Shown here: positions 1 to 13,300 of the stretch, one piece after another
Position numbering within the stretch: the stretch's first letter is position 1
Layout of the letters: every line of letters begins with the position of its first letter
Assembly (NCBI GenBank): GCA_033026295.1
Contig: CM065186.1
Location: 19,689,672-19,753,671 of the forward strand
From: Channa striata
Lineage: Eukaryota > Chordata > Actinopteri > Anabantiformes > Channidae
Reading direction: 5' to 3'
Length of the DNA stretch: 64,000 nucleotides
Program-made: the position numbers and the translations under genes
The notes under the pieces: generated by a model
The model's input: only the letters and a program-made list of their open reading frames with translations
What the model was told of the DNA's origin: nothing
The model's database searches: none

Positions 1-3000
1 TCTCTATTTATCCGGGCTTGGGACCGGCACAGAAGTTACTGGCTTGCAACCCCTCTGGCTAGATTTGATACCTAACCTGCTAATGTAGGTTAAGTGTTGA
101 CACAACATAAACACAAAACCTCCATTTTGATTTTCATACTTTGCTTAAAGTCTGACACTGTGCAATATGAAGTAGAAGAAAAGATTGAGTGTGATCAGAT
201 GCTTCAGCTCAGCCCCAGACATTTTATTCTAAAGGGTCTCGATTGACTGACTACAAAGTGCAGTAGTCCTGACTTTGGACTGTGTGGTGGATGAACTCAG
301 ACATGGATATGACTCTATCTGTCAGATGTCATATGCCTACCTTTGTGTAAGCGTCCTCTACTTGGCATTCGCTAATCTCTCTTGTCATCAGTGCGTCCTC
401 TCTGTCGCTGATGCTTTTTGCCCACTCTAATCTCATTTCCACCGCTAATGCCTGTTTCCTGGAGATGGTGTGCTGACAAGGCACATTGTGATAATGATTC
501 ATGTACACAACCAAATGGGATCTCAAACATCCCCGACTTGGGGAGGGAGAGCTGCCCTGATAAGATTTGTTCGCGAGCTTCTTTGGTGATAATGGCTATA
601 ATGCAGAATGTGAGCACTTGTTTAAAGCTGACTGTTGCACTTGCAGACGTATCAGAAGCGCAGTCAGACTTCATAGCTGCCCTGGACTCGCCGTGCGATT
701 CAACACTCGGTTTAATTCCGTCTGATGTGGAATGTAGTACATGGGTCCAATCAGACGGATCAGTGTCAGCCTGCCTGTACTCCTGTGGTTGTCTGTCCAC
801 CCAGAACATCACGCTGTTTGATGTCCGTTGAATAATTAAACTTTAATATGTGCAGTGTGTGTGCATGTGTGCGTCTGAAATTCCTCTCAGACGGACAGCA
901 GGCAGGGACAGCAGATATATTATACATCAGAACATCACAGATGATACGTTTGCCTACTCTGGGCTGCGGCCGCTTTGACTTGATTAATGGAGCCTTTGGT
1001 CACTAACTAAAAGAAAAGAAAAACAACTTAAATCCCGTTAACTCACTAAAGCGAGTTAATGGAGGCATAATTGCAGTGGCATTATTAGTTGCACAATTTG
1101 CTCCACGACAACATTATGGAAAGCTGCAGAAACGATTTTTCTTTGTTTTCACAGGAATGCTCAATTTTTTTCCTTTACTGAAACCCTTTTGTTGCACTGC
1201 TCCAGCGCTTTGTCCCACAGGTGTAATGCCATTCTTGTGAAGACACTGGTAGCTAATGAAGTAGTAATTCGAGAATTATATGGCTTTTACAAGCGTACAG
1301 TCTAGGAACAAAAAGATTTTATGTTGTTAACCTTTAAAAGGTTGGAACAGTTCCCCTCCCCGGCCCCACGATCAAATGCGGTCCAGCAAACTCCCGGCTC
1401 AGTGGTGCTGAAGTCAGGGTGCAATTAGGTTGTTTTTCCAGGGCCTGGTGCCACATGCATTAATAACGCTGAGCTGCAATTACATGCATTTGCACTGCAG
1501 CACCACAGCAGGAGATAATCACAGCGAGTCGTGCTGTTGTAGCCACGGCCGACCTCCAGTGGTCTTCTCCCTTAACCAAAGCTGTGATTTGCACTTAACT
1601 GATGGTCTCAACACGTGCTGATGATGAGAAAGCTGTGTGCTGTGCTGAGCTCTCACTACTTTAAGACATAGCACTAGTGCTTGCCCTCGCTCTGATTGTC
1701 CCACATTCAGTGTCTCATCAACTGAATTTTGCTCCACTTTCTCAAAGTTTCCTTTAAAAAATGTCTACTCCTCAGACTTTCGTTATGCTGTGTAATATTT
1801 GATTGGTTGATTGGGCAACTCAAGCCCAGTCCCACTATGGTTCTCCTCATTTCTAGGAACCAAATGTCAGAACCACTTTGTCAGAGTTCTTTTTTGGGAC
1901 CAAGTTAGCTGTCAAGTCCACTAAAAAAGTCTTTCTAGTTTCAATATAAACATATATGCCATTTAAATATTATTAAAGCTGTCATAATTATTGTGCACAT
2001 CCTTGGCACTAAGTACCTTTAAAACACTAGCTTACTGGTTCCACATTAGAGGGTGTGTGCCTATGGCTTTGTGAAGATGCCTTGGACAAATTTGAAATTA
2101 AAACTGAAGGTAGTGGAGCTTCTAAAGAGGCTCACCTCAACATGAAACCATCTAGTGTGTTAACGCTGTTAAGCAGGAATAGGGAGAGCTGGCCGGAGCA
2201 GAGTGGATTCACTCACTAACATGTTTCCCATATTTTATTGATTGTAGCTTCAAATTTCCAAAAGCTTCAATTGACTCGCTGTTCTTGTCATAAGTTGTTT
2301 TGCCAGATGTCACACGATTCTGCGAAAAAGTTTGGATTTTACAGTAGTGCTCAAAATAAACAGCTGCCGTTGTAAAACATACAGTCATATTCATACAGAA
2401 CCACACATCCAGAGTGAGCGGCTCTGCCTCCAGCAGTTAATGAGCTCCAGCGCAGCGGCAGTGTAGGAGGCTGATACTTTTTATGTACAGTAACGTGTGT
2501 AATTAAGACAAAGCAGGCGTCTCATCCTTCTCATCTGCACTGTGACAGTGTATGAATAATCTATGAAGTACACGGTGCATTTTATGCACTGACTTGTTAC
2601 TGTCATCCTGTCTGGCGTTATCATTCAGATGAGATCAGTCTATTGTTTCTTTAGCAAGGTGGAATCTATTTTCGTTTTCAGTCTATTTTAGGTTTCCATA
2701 AAATGATACTCGTTCTTGTGATGGCAGGGGAAACATTACAGTAAAGCTTCCTAACATGTTTTCATGCTGTGGATCAGTTCAGAGGCTAGTTCAGAGCCAA
2801 CATTCACACTGTCCGCCCCTTGTCGAACACCAAAACAAGTTGTGTAGAATAGAGACAGGCCTAAAAGCCTTTTACTGTTCCCGTTGCCTTTTCTCTCAGG
2901 ATTCTAACCCACATTCATCAAACTAACTTGTCAAGAATTTATCATTTTAGCCTAAGAAAACCACCTGTTCACGCCCCTAAAATCACAATGTAAAGCTTTA

Positions 3001-6000
3001 ATTCCACTTTTTGAGAATGAGGGTTTTATTCAGAAAAGAGTAGAATTTCGAAATTAAAAATGTTCAGGCCTCAGTATGATACCACGAAATAACTTTCTAA
3101 TTCTAAACACATCATGGCTACCATGCAGCCAACGCACTGAAGGGCCCTGTAATGACATATTGGGGAATATTCCAGCTACAGTGGCCGATGTTACGCTGTC
3201 AGCTGTTAAACCAGACGACAACACTGGACACAGCTGAACAAAGACCCTGAGGCACCAGCAGGACATTTCCTACTGTTAAATTCTAGTTCTAAAATTTACC
3301 AATAAAAATACTAAAATCACGAGTGAAGGCTGTCTGAATATACAGAGCGTCACGGCTTTGTGTCTAGCTGCAGACACGTGACCATGCTGCTTGTTCTTCC
3401 ATGCCAAGTTGGAGCAACAAGACTGATGCAAGGACCCCTCAACAAACGTCAGTCGTGCTGGACCGTGCGACTGTGGTCCCAGCCAGGGTCGCTTTCAGTG
3501 TCTTTTCTAAAGAAAATGTGTAATGCAAGTTTTTTCCTAAAATGTTTTAAAGGTCACGCTGAATTCACAGGGACTGGTTGGATTAATTGTTACAACATCG
3601 CAAATTCCTCAAGGGCCTTGGCAACGTTATCATAATTTGGGCAGCAATTATGCTGTTTTCAAAGTTTTCAGTTTGGCCAATGAGCTACAGTTGTGCATTG
3701 GCAGAGTCACACAGCACAGGTGACAGCTCACCTGTAATGTTAACAGCAGACACTAAGGCTGACATAAAACCAACTCGAACGGCTTACAGGCCATCTACAA
3801 CACTGACCTAAAGTCAGAGTGTTTAAGTGTCTTACCAAGTTGAACACGGCCGACTTGCTGTTTTATGCTTTTCAAACTTTTTTGACAGGTTTTCTAGAAA
3901 AGGATTATTTGTGTGTTTGCAGCTGGAACCTATTGAGGAGCTTTTGGGCTGCCTCCACCCGTCCATTCTGTCATGATTTGAGTTTTCCCAATCACTGCCC
4001 ATGTTTGGTCACATTACCCTTTATTCCATTTATTAGTCCCCAGCTATCTGCCTACCCCTCTGTCTGTGTGTAATACTCATTCTCGCCTAAAGACTTGATA
4101 AGTGTGCCTGACAGATATACTGTTCACCCACCTCCCATCAGAAAATTGAATCTAAATAAGATTTTCTTTTCACCACGAGAGTCCCATTTGTGTTGCATAT
4201 GATACACGCTGGCGAGTTGCACAGCCGAGGTGTTGTCACAGATGTAGCTCTTTAATTAAAAAGCGGTCTTATGCCGCTCTCTATCTTTGCGAGTTTCCTT
4301 TTTTACCCACACCACCCTGTTACCAGACTGCTTCATCAGTTATTTGCTTCCCAGAGAAAGGAAGAAATTGCTGATAGGAGGCTATCCTCCTGCTCGACTA
4401 AATCAAATTTGTTATGAAGTAGTGCAGATGGGATTAAATTTCATTTTAATGGCCAAGCTCTTATTACCTAACCAGGCGCTCGACCCCGCGAGATGGTCAA
4501 CAGGTGAAGTGATGGGGTCTTTATTTACGCTCTGTTAATTGATTTCACATTGACCACAGTTAATAAGTGTGATCTCCTTTTGTAAGCAGGCGGGGGCATT
4601 TTAACAAGCTCTTATTAGATTGAAATAGATTGTTAAATGTCTTATCAAGTAGAGTAGATTGGTCTGGCTGTTTTATGATTGGCTGCTCACTTCAGACATG
4701 CTGTGATCATCCTGTGGTGAAAAACATACAGTGTGGGAGCATCTTGTATGTCAAACAGGAAGTGTGGGTGTCATTTGTGAAAATTGCTCTTCCATATAAA
4801 AAAAAAAAAAAACTACAATAATGTGGTAACAGTGAGTCTGATTGAGCATTCTTTGGAAAGACTTGTGATCATTTTAATAGTCAGTATTGATTGGAAAAGC
4901 CTCTCAAATGTAATAAGTGCAGGCAAAAGGTGCACACTGCATCCACATCTTAAAAATGAAAGAGGTGAATAAAACACACGAGACCAGAAAGTGTCATGGG
5001 GGAAAGTGCCCTCGATTTAATAATGCGTGCTCTTGAATTAGTAACTCGGGCTTTTGATTTAATAATGCTTTTGCAGTAACACATTCACCTTCTCCCTGTG
5101 TGTGTCTCACTCAAACTCAGCCACAAAGACAGTTCTCATTTACTATTGTGTGATGTGCAGTTACTTTAGAAATGTATATTTCACTTGTTAGCCCACTAAA
5201 AACATAAAAAGTGACGGAACTATTTGAATGCCTCATCAAAGTAATGTAATTATTATAAATTATGGTATATTTGAACACTATTTATTGCTATATGGACAAG
5301 TATAAACCATACAACAAATACACTGATTACTGTTGAACTGCTCGTTGCCTCATGCTGGATAAGAAAATATATTAATATTTATAAATAAATAACTGATTTC
5401 AGGAGATAAATCTTGTTGAATTTCCAGCACTGAACGATGTTCTCGTCTGACAACATGGCTCAAAATGTGAGAGTGTGTTGCCCCGTGATCTGACGTAGAG
5501 ACAGTTCCTGGAAACCGACCCTTACTGCTGTTGAACTCCAATTTGTTCAACAGCAACTTTGGTGAGCTGTGCTGTCTTGAAATATGCCAAAGGACGCATA
5601 GCTGCAGGATGTAGGGGTGCGGATGACCCCGTCGCTCTATATACACAAAAAGTTTAATATCACAAATGACAACACAGAGATAATCTCTTGGAAGTTTATT
5701 AGAATTTGTGCTGTCTGCACCATAAACAGCTGTCTCCGAATGGACTATAAACTAAGATCTCTAGTTGCTAAATAATAACTGGTGCTCTTTTATGAGCGTC
5801 TATGCACAACATCGATTCTATATTTATAGTTTTACAGAAAAAAAACATGACAACAATGACAGTACAGTAGCTTTAAACAGTAGGGCAACGTGTGGATGAA
5901 CCTTTAGGCCTTTTTTCTACATTTAGGTTCAGGGTTTGCATTTGTGGCTTAGTTTGTGGTGTCATGTTTACCTCGATCTTATGTGTTTATGGTGCTGATC

Positions 6001-6269
6001 CTTTGATGTTTTGACATCTCAACCATCAGGCTGCACACATACGTCCTATCTGGTCTATAACCAGGGAACTGTACAATTCAGACTCCCAGTATTGTGTGTT
6101 TAGTGCTAATTGCCAAGTGTTAAAAAATTAACAGGGTGAACATTATACATGACACCATAATAAAAAGGAAGCCCCGGCATTAGGATTGCAATAGGTTGCA
6201 TTAGCCTGTGAAGCTCCCCGTCTCTCTCCAAATGTCTCCGTGGGGTTTAGTCCAACAAGATGACTGCAT
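1..6269. other. Upstream intron stretch, no gene seen
   Basis: No exon, RNA gene or clear mobile element is visible. The open frames here are short, lack conserved motifs and often overlap each other on both strands, as expected by chance. A run of 16 A lies near 4797-4812. The block around 4200-4650 is rich in homeobox-type TAATTA/ATTAA words mixed with short G+C segments and could be conserved regulatory DNA, but this cannot be shown from one sequence. Confidence 0.6.
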
Positions 6270-6492
6270 AATGGTAAATGGTCTGCACTTATATACCTGT
6301 TGGTACTCAAAGTGCTTTACACTGCTTTCACCCATTCACACTCACACACCGATGGGGGAGCTGCTATACTGAGGCAACACTCACTGGGAGCAACAAGCAG
6401 GGGTTCAATGTCTTGCTCAAGGACACTTCAACATGTGACCAGAGGAGCTGGGGACGGAACCAGCAACTGTAAGATTGGTGGACGTCCGCGCT
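6270..6492 (-). repeat. tRNA-derived SINE, minus strand
   Basis: Read on the minus strand, this carries the pattern shared with the copy at 45903-46177: a tRNA-like head (degenerate), a core with 'tccttgagcaagacattga', the 'catcggtgtgtgagtgtgaatggg' type middle, and a tail that reads as 'gcgctttgagtaccaacagg' in the better copy and ends in 'agaccatttaccat'. The 3' end of the SINE is at the low-coordinate side. The head is decayed, so this is an old copy with no expected activity. The family name (teleost V-type/AFC-like SINE) is from general knowledge. Confidence 0.75.
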
Positions 6493-8331
6493 GTCTGTTT
6501 TCATCACAAAATCAGCTTTACTCACACAATACGAGCACCAACTGTAAAGGTACAGTGTGTATGCAAAGGGTTGTTTGTCAAGCGTTAGATCAGCTTCCAG
6601 GTTGACTTGAGGTTTAGCTTGGAGCCAAGGGAACAATGTTAATTTAGGATCAGTGTAGGGGTTATCAAAAGAGAGAACATCAGGAGAAAAAGTCTTTTTG
6701 GAGTAGGAGAGATGGGGGGTGGTAATAACAGTTTCTGTTTAGAGACGATCAAATACAAAGAGTTTGGTTTTAATCCAAGCCACCACGCAGGTGAGGTGTA
6801 ACACTGGCTGGGGGTTAATGTGTTGCAGGTCATGCGTGTGCATCAAAAGTTTGGGACTAGTAGTGCTTTGATTAACATCAGCATTTTATCACCCCTGTAA
6901 TAAAAAAGGAAGCTCCAACGCTCGGTTTGGAACAGGTTTAATTAGCCCAAGAAAGCAAGTCAACTGTCACACTGGGGGTGAATGTAATTGGCTGCCCCAG
7001 AGGTGCAGGCAAAATTTCAGTTTCTTCTTCTTTCTTCAGTTTGTGTGTGTGTGTGTGTGTGTGTTTTGGAGTCTAAAAACAGGTTAACAAGCTCTTTTCC
7101 AATTGGTTAAACTGACAGAGTGTCTCCCCGGACTCTTCCGTTTGTGACCGTCTACGTTCACCATCACATTTCCTGTGTCAGTTTTCCTTGATAACCACTT
7201 TGTCTTTACTTACTGACATGTTCACAAATAGCAACAAGAAAGTAAGTAAGTAAAGCAAGTACTCTGTCGTCAACCTGAGTCATCAAACTCTTAAGTACCA
7301 TGTTCATTAAATACATTCAATGCTGTCGGAAAGTCGCATTTCAAGCACTCAGCTGTTTACATGTAGTAGGAACGCTGAAGCAGTGCTGATACAGCCCTTT
7401 TCTTCCCGCAGTGGTTATTAGTTGCTTTGAGTGTGAGATGTCATCTAATGTAGACGTGTTGAAAGGAAGACGCTCGCAACCTACAGTGCAGACACAAGGA
7501 TCCGATGATTTCAGCAGACGCTATTGTCGCATTTTAAAATGTGACAGCATACAATCATGTTTCGAGAGTGAAATTTACTTAACAGCAATCGCATTTTTCA
7601 TTTTCCGTCTCTCAGTGATCCTGAAGCAAAGCAGGAGAACGACACCTCATCGTACAAACTGATGCAATCAACTTGTTTTAGAAACAGCTAATGTGAAATA
7701 GTCCCACCGTGGGAGCGTTTCCGCTTCTTTTTCCTGGGGTTCATGAATCAACAAATAACTTGTACAGCTCGTGACTTTTATCTCCGTTCTCCTCGTTCCC
7801 TCTGAAATGCAATTTACATTTTCAATTAAGTACATGCAACATTATCAGTCACACATTTTGTTACAGTGCTAATAACACCAGTGGATTTCATCACAATTAA
7901 TAAGACCTTATTTAAAGAGCTTTGATTTACTAATTTTCTCTCTGTCTCTTTGTGTTATACAGGGAAATGCTGCCGTCTCAGTGTGTGGGTGTGTGTGTGT
8001 GTGCGCACACTCACACCTTTGTATATGATATATTCTTATAACAGGGGAGGTGAAGTTAAACTTGTGCATTGAAGAAATCTGTGCTGTGAAAAGCAATTTG
8101 AGATTAAAGCTGTGGGTGGTTGCCATTTACACCAGCCACACATGTAATTGAGGTTGCCCTCAAAGCATCCGAGGTGCACACACTCTCACAAGCTTCAGTC
8201 AAACCATGTCTGCGGTTCCTGACACACAGCATACAGCAGCAGCAGGCCACAGTTAGCCATCACGAAGAGTTAAATCCTTCTCGTGCTGATAGGAGCACAT
8301 AGAGAAAAAGTCCAGGATTCAAGGCATTTTG
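6493..8331. other. Intronic stretch with TG-rich simple repeats
   Basis: No gene is visible. The segment contains a (TG)n tract at 7042-7064 and a mixed GT/CA alternating tract at about 7981-8009 that includes GTGTGCGCACAC, a purine-pyrimidine alternation of the kind that can adopt Z-form DNA. The rest is low-complexity-poor intron-like DNA. Confidence 0.55.
7042..7064 (+). repeat. (TG)n microsatellite
   Basis: About eleven uninterrupted TG units follow a pyrimidine-rich run of TTC-like units. Confidence 0.9.
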
Positions 8332-8333
8332 TA

Positions 8334-8743
8334 CCGTAAATTCTGGACTATAGAGCGCACCTAAATTTAAGCCGCACCCGCTAAAATTTAAAAGAAATAT
8401 ATATTTTGTCACATATAAACCGCATCGGACTATAAGCCTCCAATATCCAGGCTGAGAAATAAGATATTTACATAGAAAGATTTTGTACCATAAGTGTTTA
8501 TTCATACACCTGAACCTGAATGGTGCCTGTAACACGGCAGTAAAAGTGCTGATGTTTGCTGTTGTGCGTCTTGGGTTGCATGCGCTAAGAATAAAAACTG
8601 GCACTTTTTTGTTTGCACTGACTTCCATCTACAGCGCCCATCTGAGGGCTGCAGAAAAATTCATAGAAAAGCCGCATCTCTGTAAAAGCCGCATGGTTCA
8701 AAACGTCGGAAAAAAGTAGCGGCTTATAGTCCGGAAAACACGG
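8334..8743. mobile_element. 410-bp MITE with TA target duplication
   Basis: The two ends are imperfect inverted repeats of about 21 bp: the left end reads CCGTAAATTCTGGACTATA and the right end, on the opposite strand, CCGTGTTTTCCGGACTATA. Both ends are followed outward by TA (8332-8333 and 8744-8745), as for Tc1/mariner-type insertions. Inside, the phrases 'gccgcac', 'gccgcatctctg' and 'gccgcatggttc' recur near the ends, giving a subterminal repeat pattern. No transposase frame is present, so it is non-autonomous. Assignment to a superfamily is inference; the TA duplication could also be part of the inverted repeat. Confidence 0.75.
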
Positions 8744-8745
8744 TA

Positions 8746-9229
8746 ATTGCTTTATTTCTATATACTGTATGATGCAGCTTTAATGTTCTGAAACTAAATC
8801 TTATTTCAAAAATGGGATTACTGCTTCACTGGAGAGGGGGAATCAAAGTCCCGTCAAACACAGGTTTGTAGGAGTGTGTAGCTCTGAAGGGCTTGGATCA
8901 AAAGTTGTTGATGCTCACTAGGCTGGAAAGGCTTTGAATAATTTAAAATGAAAAAGAGTTTGGACCAGTCGATGTTTACTGTAAGTCAGATTGTGAACAA
9001 ATGGCAAACACAGGATCACTGTTACCCCCACCCCCACCCCCCCGGGAGTGGTCACAAACAAGGGTCGTGCTGAGCAAATAGTGTAATAGCCCAGGAGGTA
9101 TCAAGAAACTCCATGGTGACATCTCGCTGTCAGGAGAACCTTGAATACCAAGGTTCAGGATGAGGACAGCTTACAACCACTAATGGAACTATGGATTTGT
9201 AGTTCAAGAAGACATTTTCTATAGGAAAA
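8746..9229. other. Intronic stretch, nothing recognised
   Basis: No gene or mobile element is evident. A C-rich run of about 20 bases lies near 9026-9045. Confidence 0.5.
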
Positions 9230-10385
9230 TATCAATGTATCCATATGTGAACATATCAGATTTTGAAACTGAGACATTTTACCATATCATGGAAAATATT
9301 AGCTCATTTTGAATTTGATGGGAGCTGCACATCTCCAAAAAAGTTGGAAGAGGCTGTGCAGCATCCCCTCTTCATTTAGCTGTCTGTAAACATCTAGAAA
9401 GTGAGGAGACCAACTGCTAGGCCTTCAGGAGACAAATGTTGTCACATTTTTGTCTGACGCAAGATTCTAGCTGCTCTACAATCCTGGGCCTTTCTTGCTG
9501 GAGTTTTCGTTTCATTCGTGTGCCAAATGTTTTCTATTAGTGGATAGTCTGGACTGCAGGCAGGACAGTTCTGCACCCAGGTGCTTCTCCTGTAATGTAT
9601 GATGGATGCAGTATGTGGTTTAGCATCGTTTTGCTGAAATATGCTAGGCTGATACAGACATTGTCTGGTGGGGCTGCTATGGAAGCTCTATGTACTGTTC
9701 GGCATTGGTGGTGCCTTCCCACATGTTTAAGCTGCCCACGCCATAGGCACTAATGCATCCCCACACCATCAGAGATGCCGGCTTTCGAACTCTCCGCTGA
9801 TAACAAGCTGGATGGTCTCTCTTCTCTTTAGTACGCGGAGCACAGGGTCCACGGTTCCAAAAACTGTTCCAAAAACAGTTTTCCGTTTTGCCTTAGACCA
9901 TTTAACTCGAGCTTTGGCCAGAGAACGCGGTGGCCAATCATGTTCACATATGGAAGCCTAAACTTACGCTGGTGGATTGTTCGGCAAACTATGTTCATAG
10001 GCAGTGATTTCTGGAAGTGTTCCCGAGCCCATGCTGACGTCCAGTAGAGAATCGTGCCTGTTTTTAATGCAGTGCTGCCTGAGGGCTTGAACATCACACG
10101 CATCCACGTTTGACCTTCAGCGTTGCCCTTTGTGCACAGAGATTCCTCCTGATTCCTTTTGATCATATTCTATATTGTAGATAGTGCAATCTTCAAAGTC
10201 TTCACAATTTTATCTTGAGGAACATTTTTTTATTGTTTTGTTTGATGGTAGTTTGTCTGTCCATCTTTACATATCGAGACTGTCAAACGCTCCTTCATTT
10301 GTTTTTGTGAATAAAAACAAATGAAGGGTTGATGACATTTGCAAATCATTGCATCATGCTTTTATTTACAATGTTTAAATTTAAA
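9230..10385 (-). pseudogene. Tc1-type transposon relic with transposase fragment
   Basis: The segment resembles the element at 55237-55844 around 'ttttgaatttgatg' and the region that follows it, but it retains more internal sequence. On the minus strand a frame at 9828-10166 preserves part of a Tc1-like transposase: a stretch with S-A-W-A-R-E-H-F-Q-K, followed by a recognisable R-T-I-H-Q-R-K motif, matches the helix-turn-helix/linker part of these proteins. The catalytic W-S-D-E block is lost, with the flanking sequence joined directly, so no active enzyme is possible. Terminal inverted repeats are not recognisable at either edge. The edges given are approximate, placed where similarity to the family fades. 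Confidence 0.7.
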
Positions 10386-13300
10386 CAGCTTGTATTTTTA
10401 ATCGGATTACCTTTATCTGTTTTAGGGTTTGTGTGAAATATAATAACTATCCAGCTGCAGTATCTGTCTGTGTTTCCTTATGTCTAGATATTTTTTTCTC
10501 AACCAGTTGCTAGAGCATTTGTCTTCTACAGGTGATAGTGCTGTATCCCATTGTTCCACTTACTTTCACACCATGATACTGGGTTATTAGAGTCAATGGC
10601 AGTGACATAGTGAGACCCTGACTCCAATCTGACCAAAGCCACAGTGTCATAATCAATAGCCATTTACTTGCCCTCGTTGTTAAACAACGTGGGCCGGCGA
10701 TTGAGTTGAATTCCCAGTGTAGTAGAGTTCAAGTCAAAAACTGAAAGACACTGACCAGATGGAAAAAACCGTAGAGAGTGAATGAAATTTCGAAGCATCT
10801 CCTCTCTCTCGCAGGGTGGGGAAACCGTTGACCCCATTGTGCTGATGCTAACAATTAATAAATAAATACAGCCTTTTTTGCTTTGTAGAGCAGCTTTATG
10901 GTCAGGAAAATGTCTTTTCTTGGTGTTGAGAGCAGCTGTAAGGTCTTGTTTGACGTCAGTGAAAATGTCAGAGGGACACGTGCACTCAGTTGACCAGTAT
11001 GAAGTCAGCTGGAGGAGAGGGCACGCAGGTATTTGCTGAGGTGGGAGGTGCAGGCTGGGGATTGTGTGTTAATGCCTGGTTTTCTGTGTGTGGTACTTTG
11101 AGGGCAGGGGGTTGGATGCTTTGGAATCTGTTGTAGCAATAATATGAAAAGGGGCTTTCATACTCTCCAAAACAACATAAAATATGTGTAAACACAGTGT
11201 AACCATCAATCAATGTATGTTTTAATAATTCATTTTCAGACCTTTAAATGATATCCTAAGATATGATGAGTTTACTATGATGAAAACTGTACTGACAAAA
11301 AACTAATAATGGCCCTAAAAACACTTTGGATTTTCTGTTCCTAGTTTGTAATTAGCATATCTCCAGACTAAAACTGGTACAGTGAACTTCTGTCTTCATT
11401 CCCCTGTTGTGGGTACATGTTCTTATGATTTTCATGAAATAGACTCACAACCATTGGCCACTACAAGAGCTACTGCTACACTGTTAGCATCAGTGTAACA
11501 TAACAAACATCAAACAGTATATGAAATATTACGAAATATAGAATTTCTCTGCATTTGAAATGATTTGTGATAAAGTAATATAGGGATATTAACGCAGACT
11601 TGATGATGAATTTGGTGGCTTTCATAATCCTCTATCATGCTTTTCTGTTATCTAATAGATTCATGCTGGAGGGAACAAATATTCTAAAATAAAACTCCAT
11701 AATAAAAGGTGATTTTAATTTTTATTCCAAACAACAGTTATACATGATGGGACTCTGTAAAGCTTCTGTATGGTGGGTTAAAAAAATCTGAGTCCTGTTA
11801 GTGCTGGGTAGGAAGGGGAAAATGAAACACAACAGAAAATCATGACGCAGACCAGACATGAGTGAATGTGCCTCAGATGAGTCATTATTTGGTAAAATAA
11901 ATCAATAGTATAGAAGGAAAAAGTAATGCTTTGTATTACCAGAAATATCAGCTTATGAAATGGTGAAAATGTTATCCCTATCATAATAATTACTGTATAA
12001 CAATTGGTACTCTATTTTTTGATCCACATGCATATTTTTGGATGATGGCAATACTACAGGGCTTATGAGAAGTATAAAGGCAGGGAAATGTCCTATGGAA
12101 CGAATGAAGACATGCTTTCCATGTCCAAAAGATACAAAGGTCCCTCTTACTGCATGTGCCAGTTGCCCAGTCAGCCTTTACTCATCCCCAAGTCAAATTT
12201 TAAAAAAATATGGAGCAGCCATTTTACAGCAAAATCAAATGAAAAAGCCTTGACTTTCTAAGCATGTTGGAGAAGACCCATCTCCCACCCTTTACGGTGC
12301 CGTCATAATGAAATATTAAATATTATTCAAATGTCAGTGACTTTAATCTTGTAGCTGATAGATGTTTATTTTGAAATAGGATTTCCTATAATTAGCCGTA
12401 ATTGCTATGACAAGCTCTTTTTCTCATTTGTCATTCAGCTAATTCTAAACTGCACTTATGTGTTTAAATTCCCCGGGGGCTAAAAAACACAATGACGTGA
12501 CCTGTGCATCCTCAGTGGGAGTTACAGCCTGTGCTGGAGTGGTCGCAATGGAAGAAAGAAATCAGTTGTGCTTTTGTAGCTTAAAAGGCTGCTGGCATTT
12601 ACAAATTGGAGGTGATAAAATCTGTGTAAAGTAAACACTAATTGGGTCATCTCTGCACGCAGGGAACTAATTGCAGCATTCTAGTTCTTAATTGTGGAAT
12701 TGTCAGTGTGCGTTCGGAATGCTAATGCAGGAGAGACAGCTGGTGAGATGGAGTGGGGATGAATCTTCTGGGACCAAATCCAAATTCTCCCTTGGCTCTG
12801 GCGGTGCAGCAGTTCAGGTACTGTATGAGAGACGGGAGTGAGAGGGGAGCATGCCCAGCGCTGATTATCTGCAGCTCCTCCTCCGTCTCTCCGGTTCTGC
12901 CTTGGTCAGACCACACAGCCCACCGAGAGTGAGCCGTGTAATCGCTTAGGCATCATTTAACCTCATTACGGAAATTCACTCACTTGTTTCAATCGGAGGG
13001 GAACCCCCCCCACCTCCCACCCCTTTTGAACTCTCCCAGTCATTAGGTGTAATGAAATTGATCATGGTAATGTGCCAAATGATCATGCACCTCCCCTCCT
13101 CAGGGCAACTTTTGCTGTTTACTCCCAAGTAATTTGCTGTGCTTGGTGGATTTTGAATTCCAACTGAAACACACTGTGCCCTCGGTGCTCAGACTCCGAA
13201 ATGTATGAGGGAAAAAAACTATCAGATTTAAAAAAACAGAATTAAAAGACCAAAGTAGAAAACAGTCCTTTACAATTGATATAAAATATATAAATATAAA

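Noticed and set aside
1..90. Phrase 'gggcttgggaccggcac' at the window start, thought to be a dispersed fish repeat
   Set aside because: Only a vague memory of similar sequence and no second copy in the window, so it is not supported.
418..831. 137-codon + strand frame overlapping a 146-codon minus frame
   Set aside because: Neither has a recognisable motif, splice context or biased composition; overlapping frames on both strands are expected by chance in 64 kb.
7981..8009. Alternating GT/GC/CA tract as a regulatory or Z-DNA element
   Set aside because: It is a plain dinucleotide repeat and nothing around it indicates a function.
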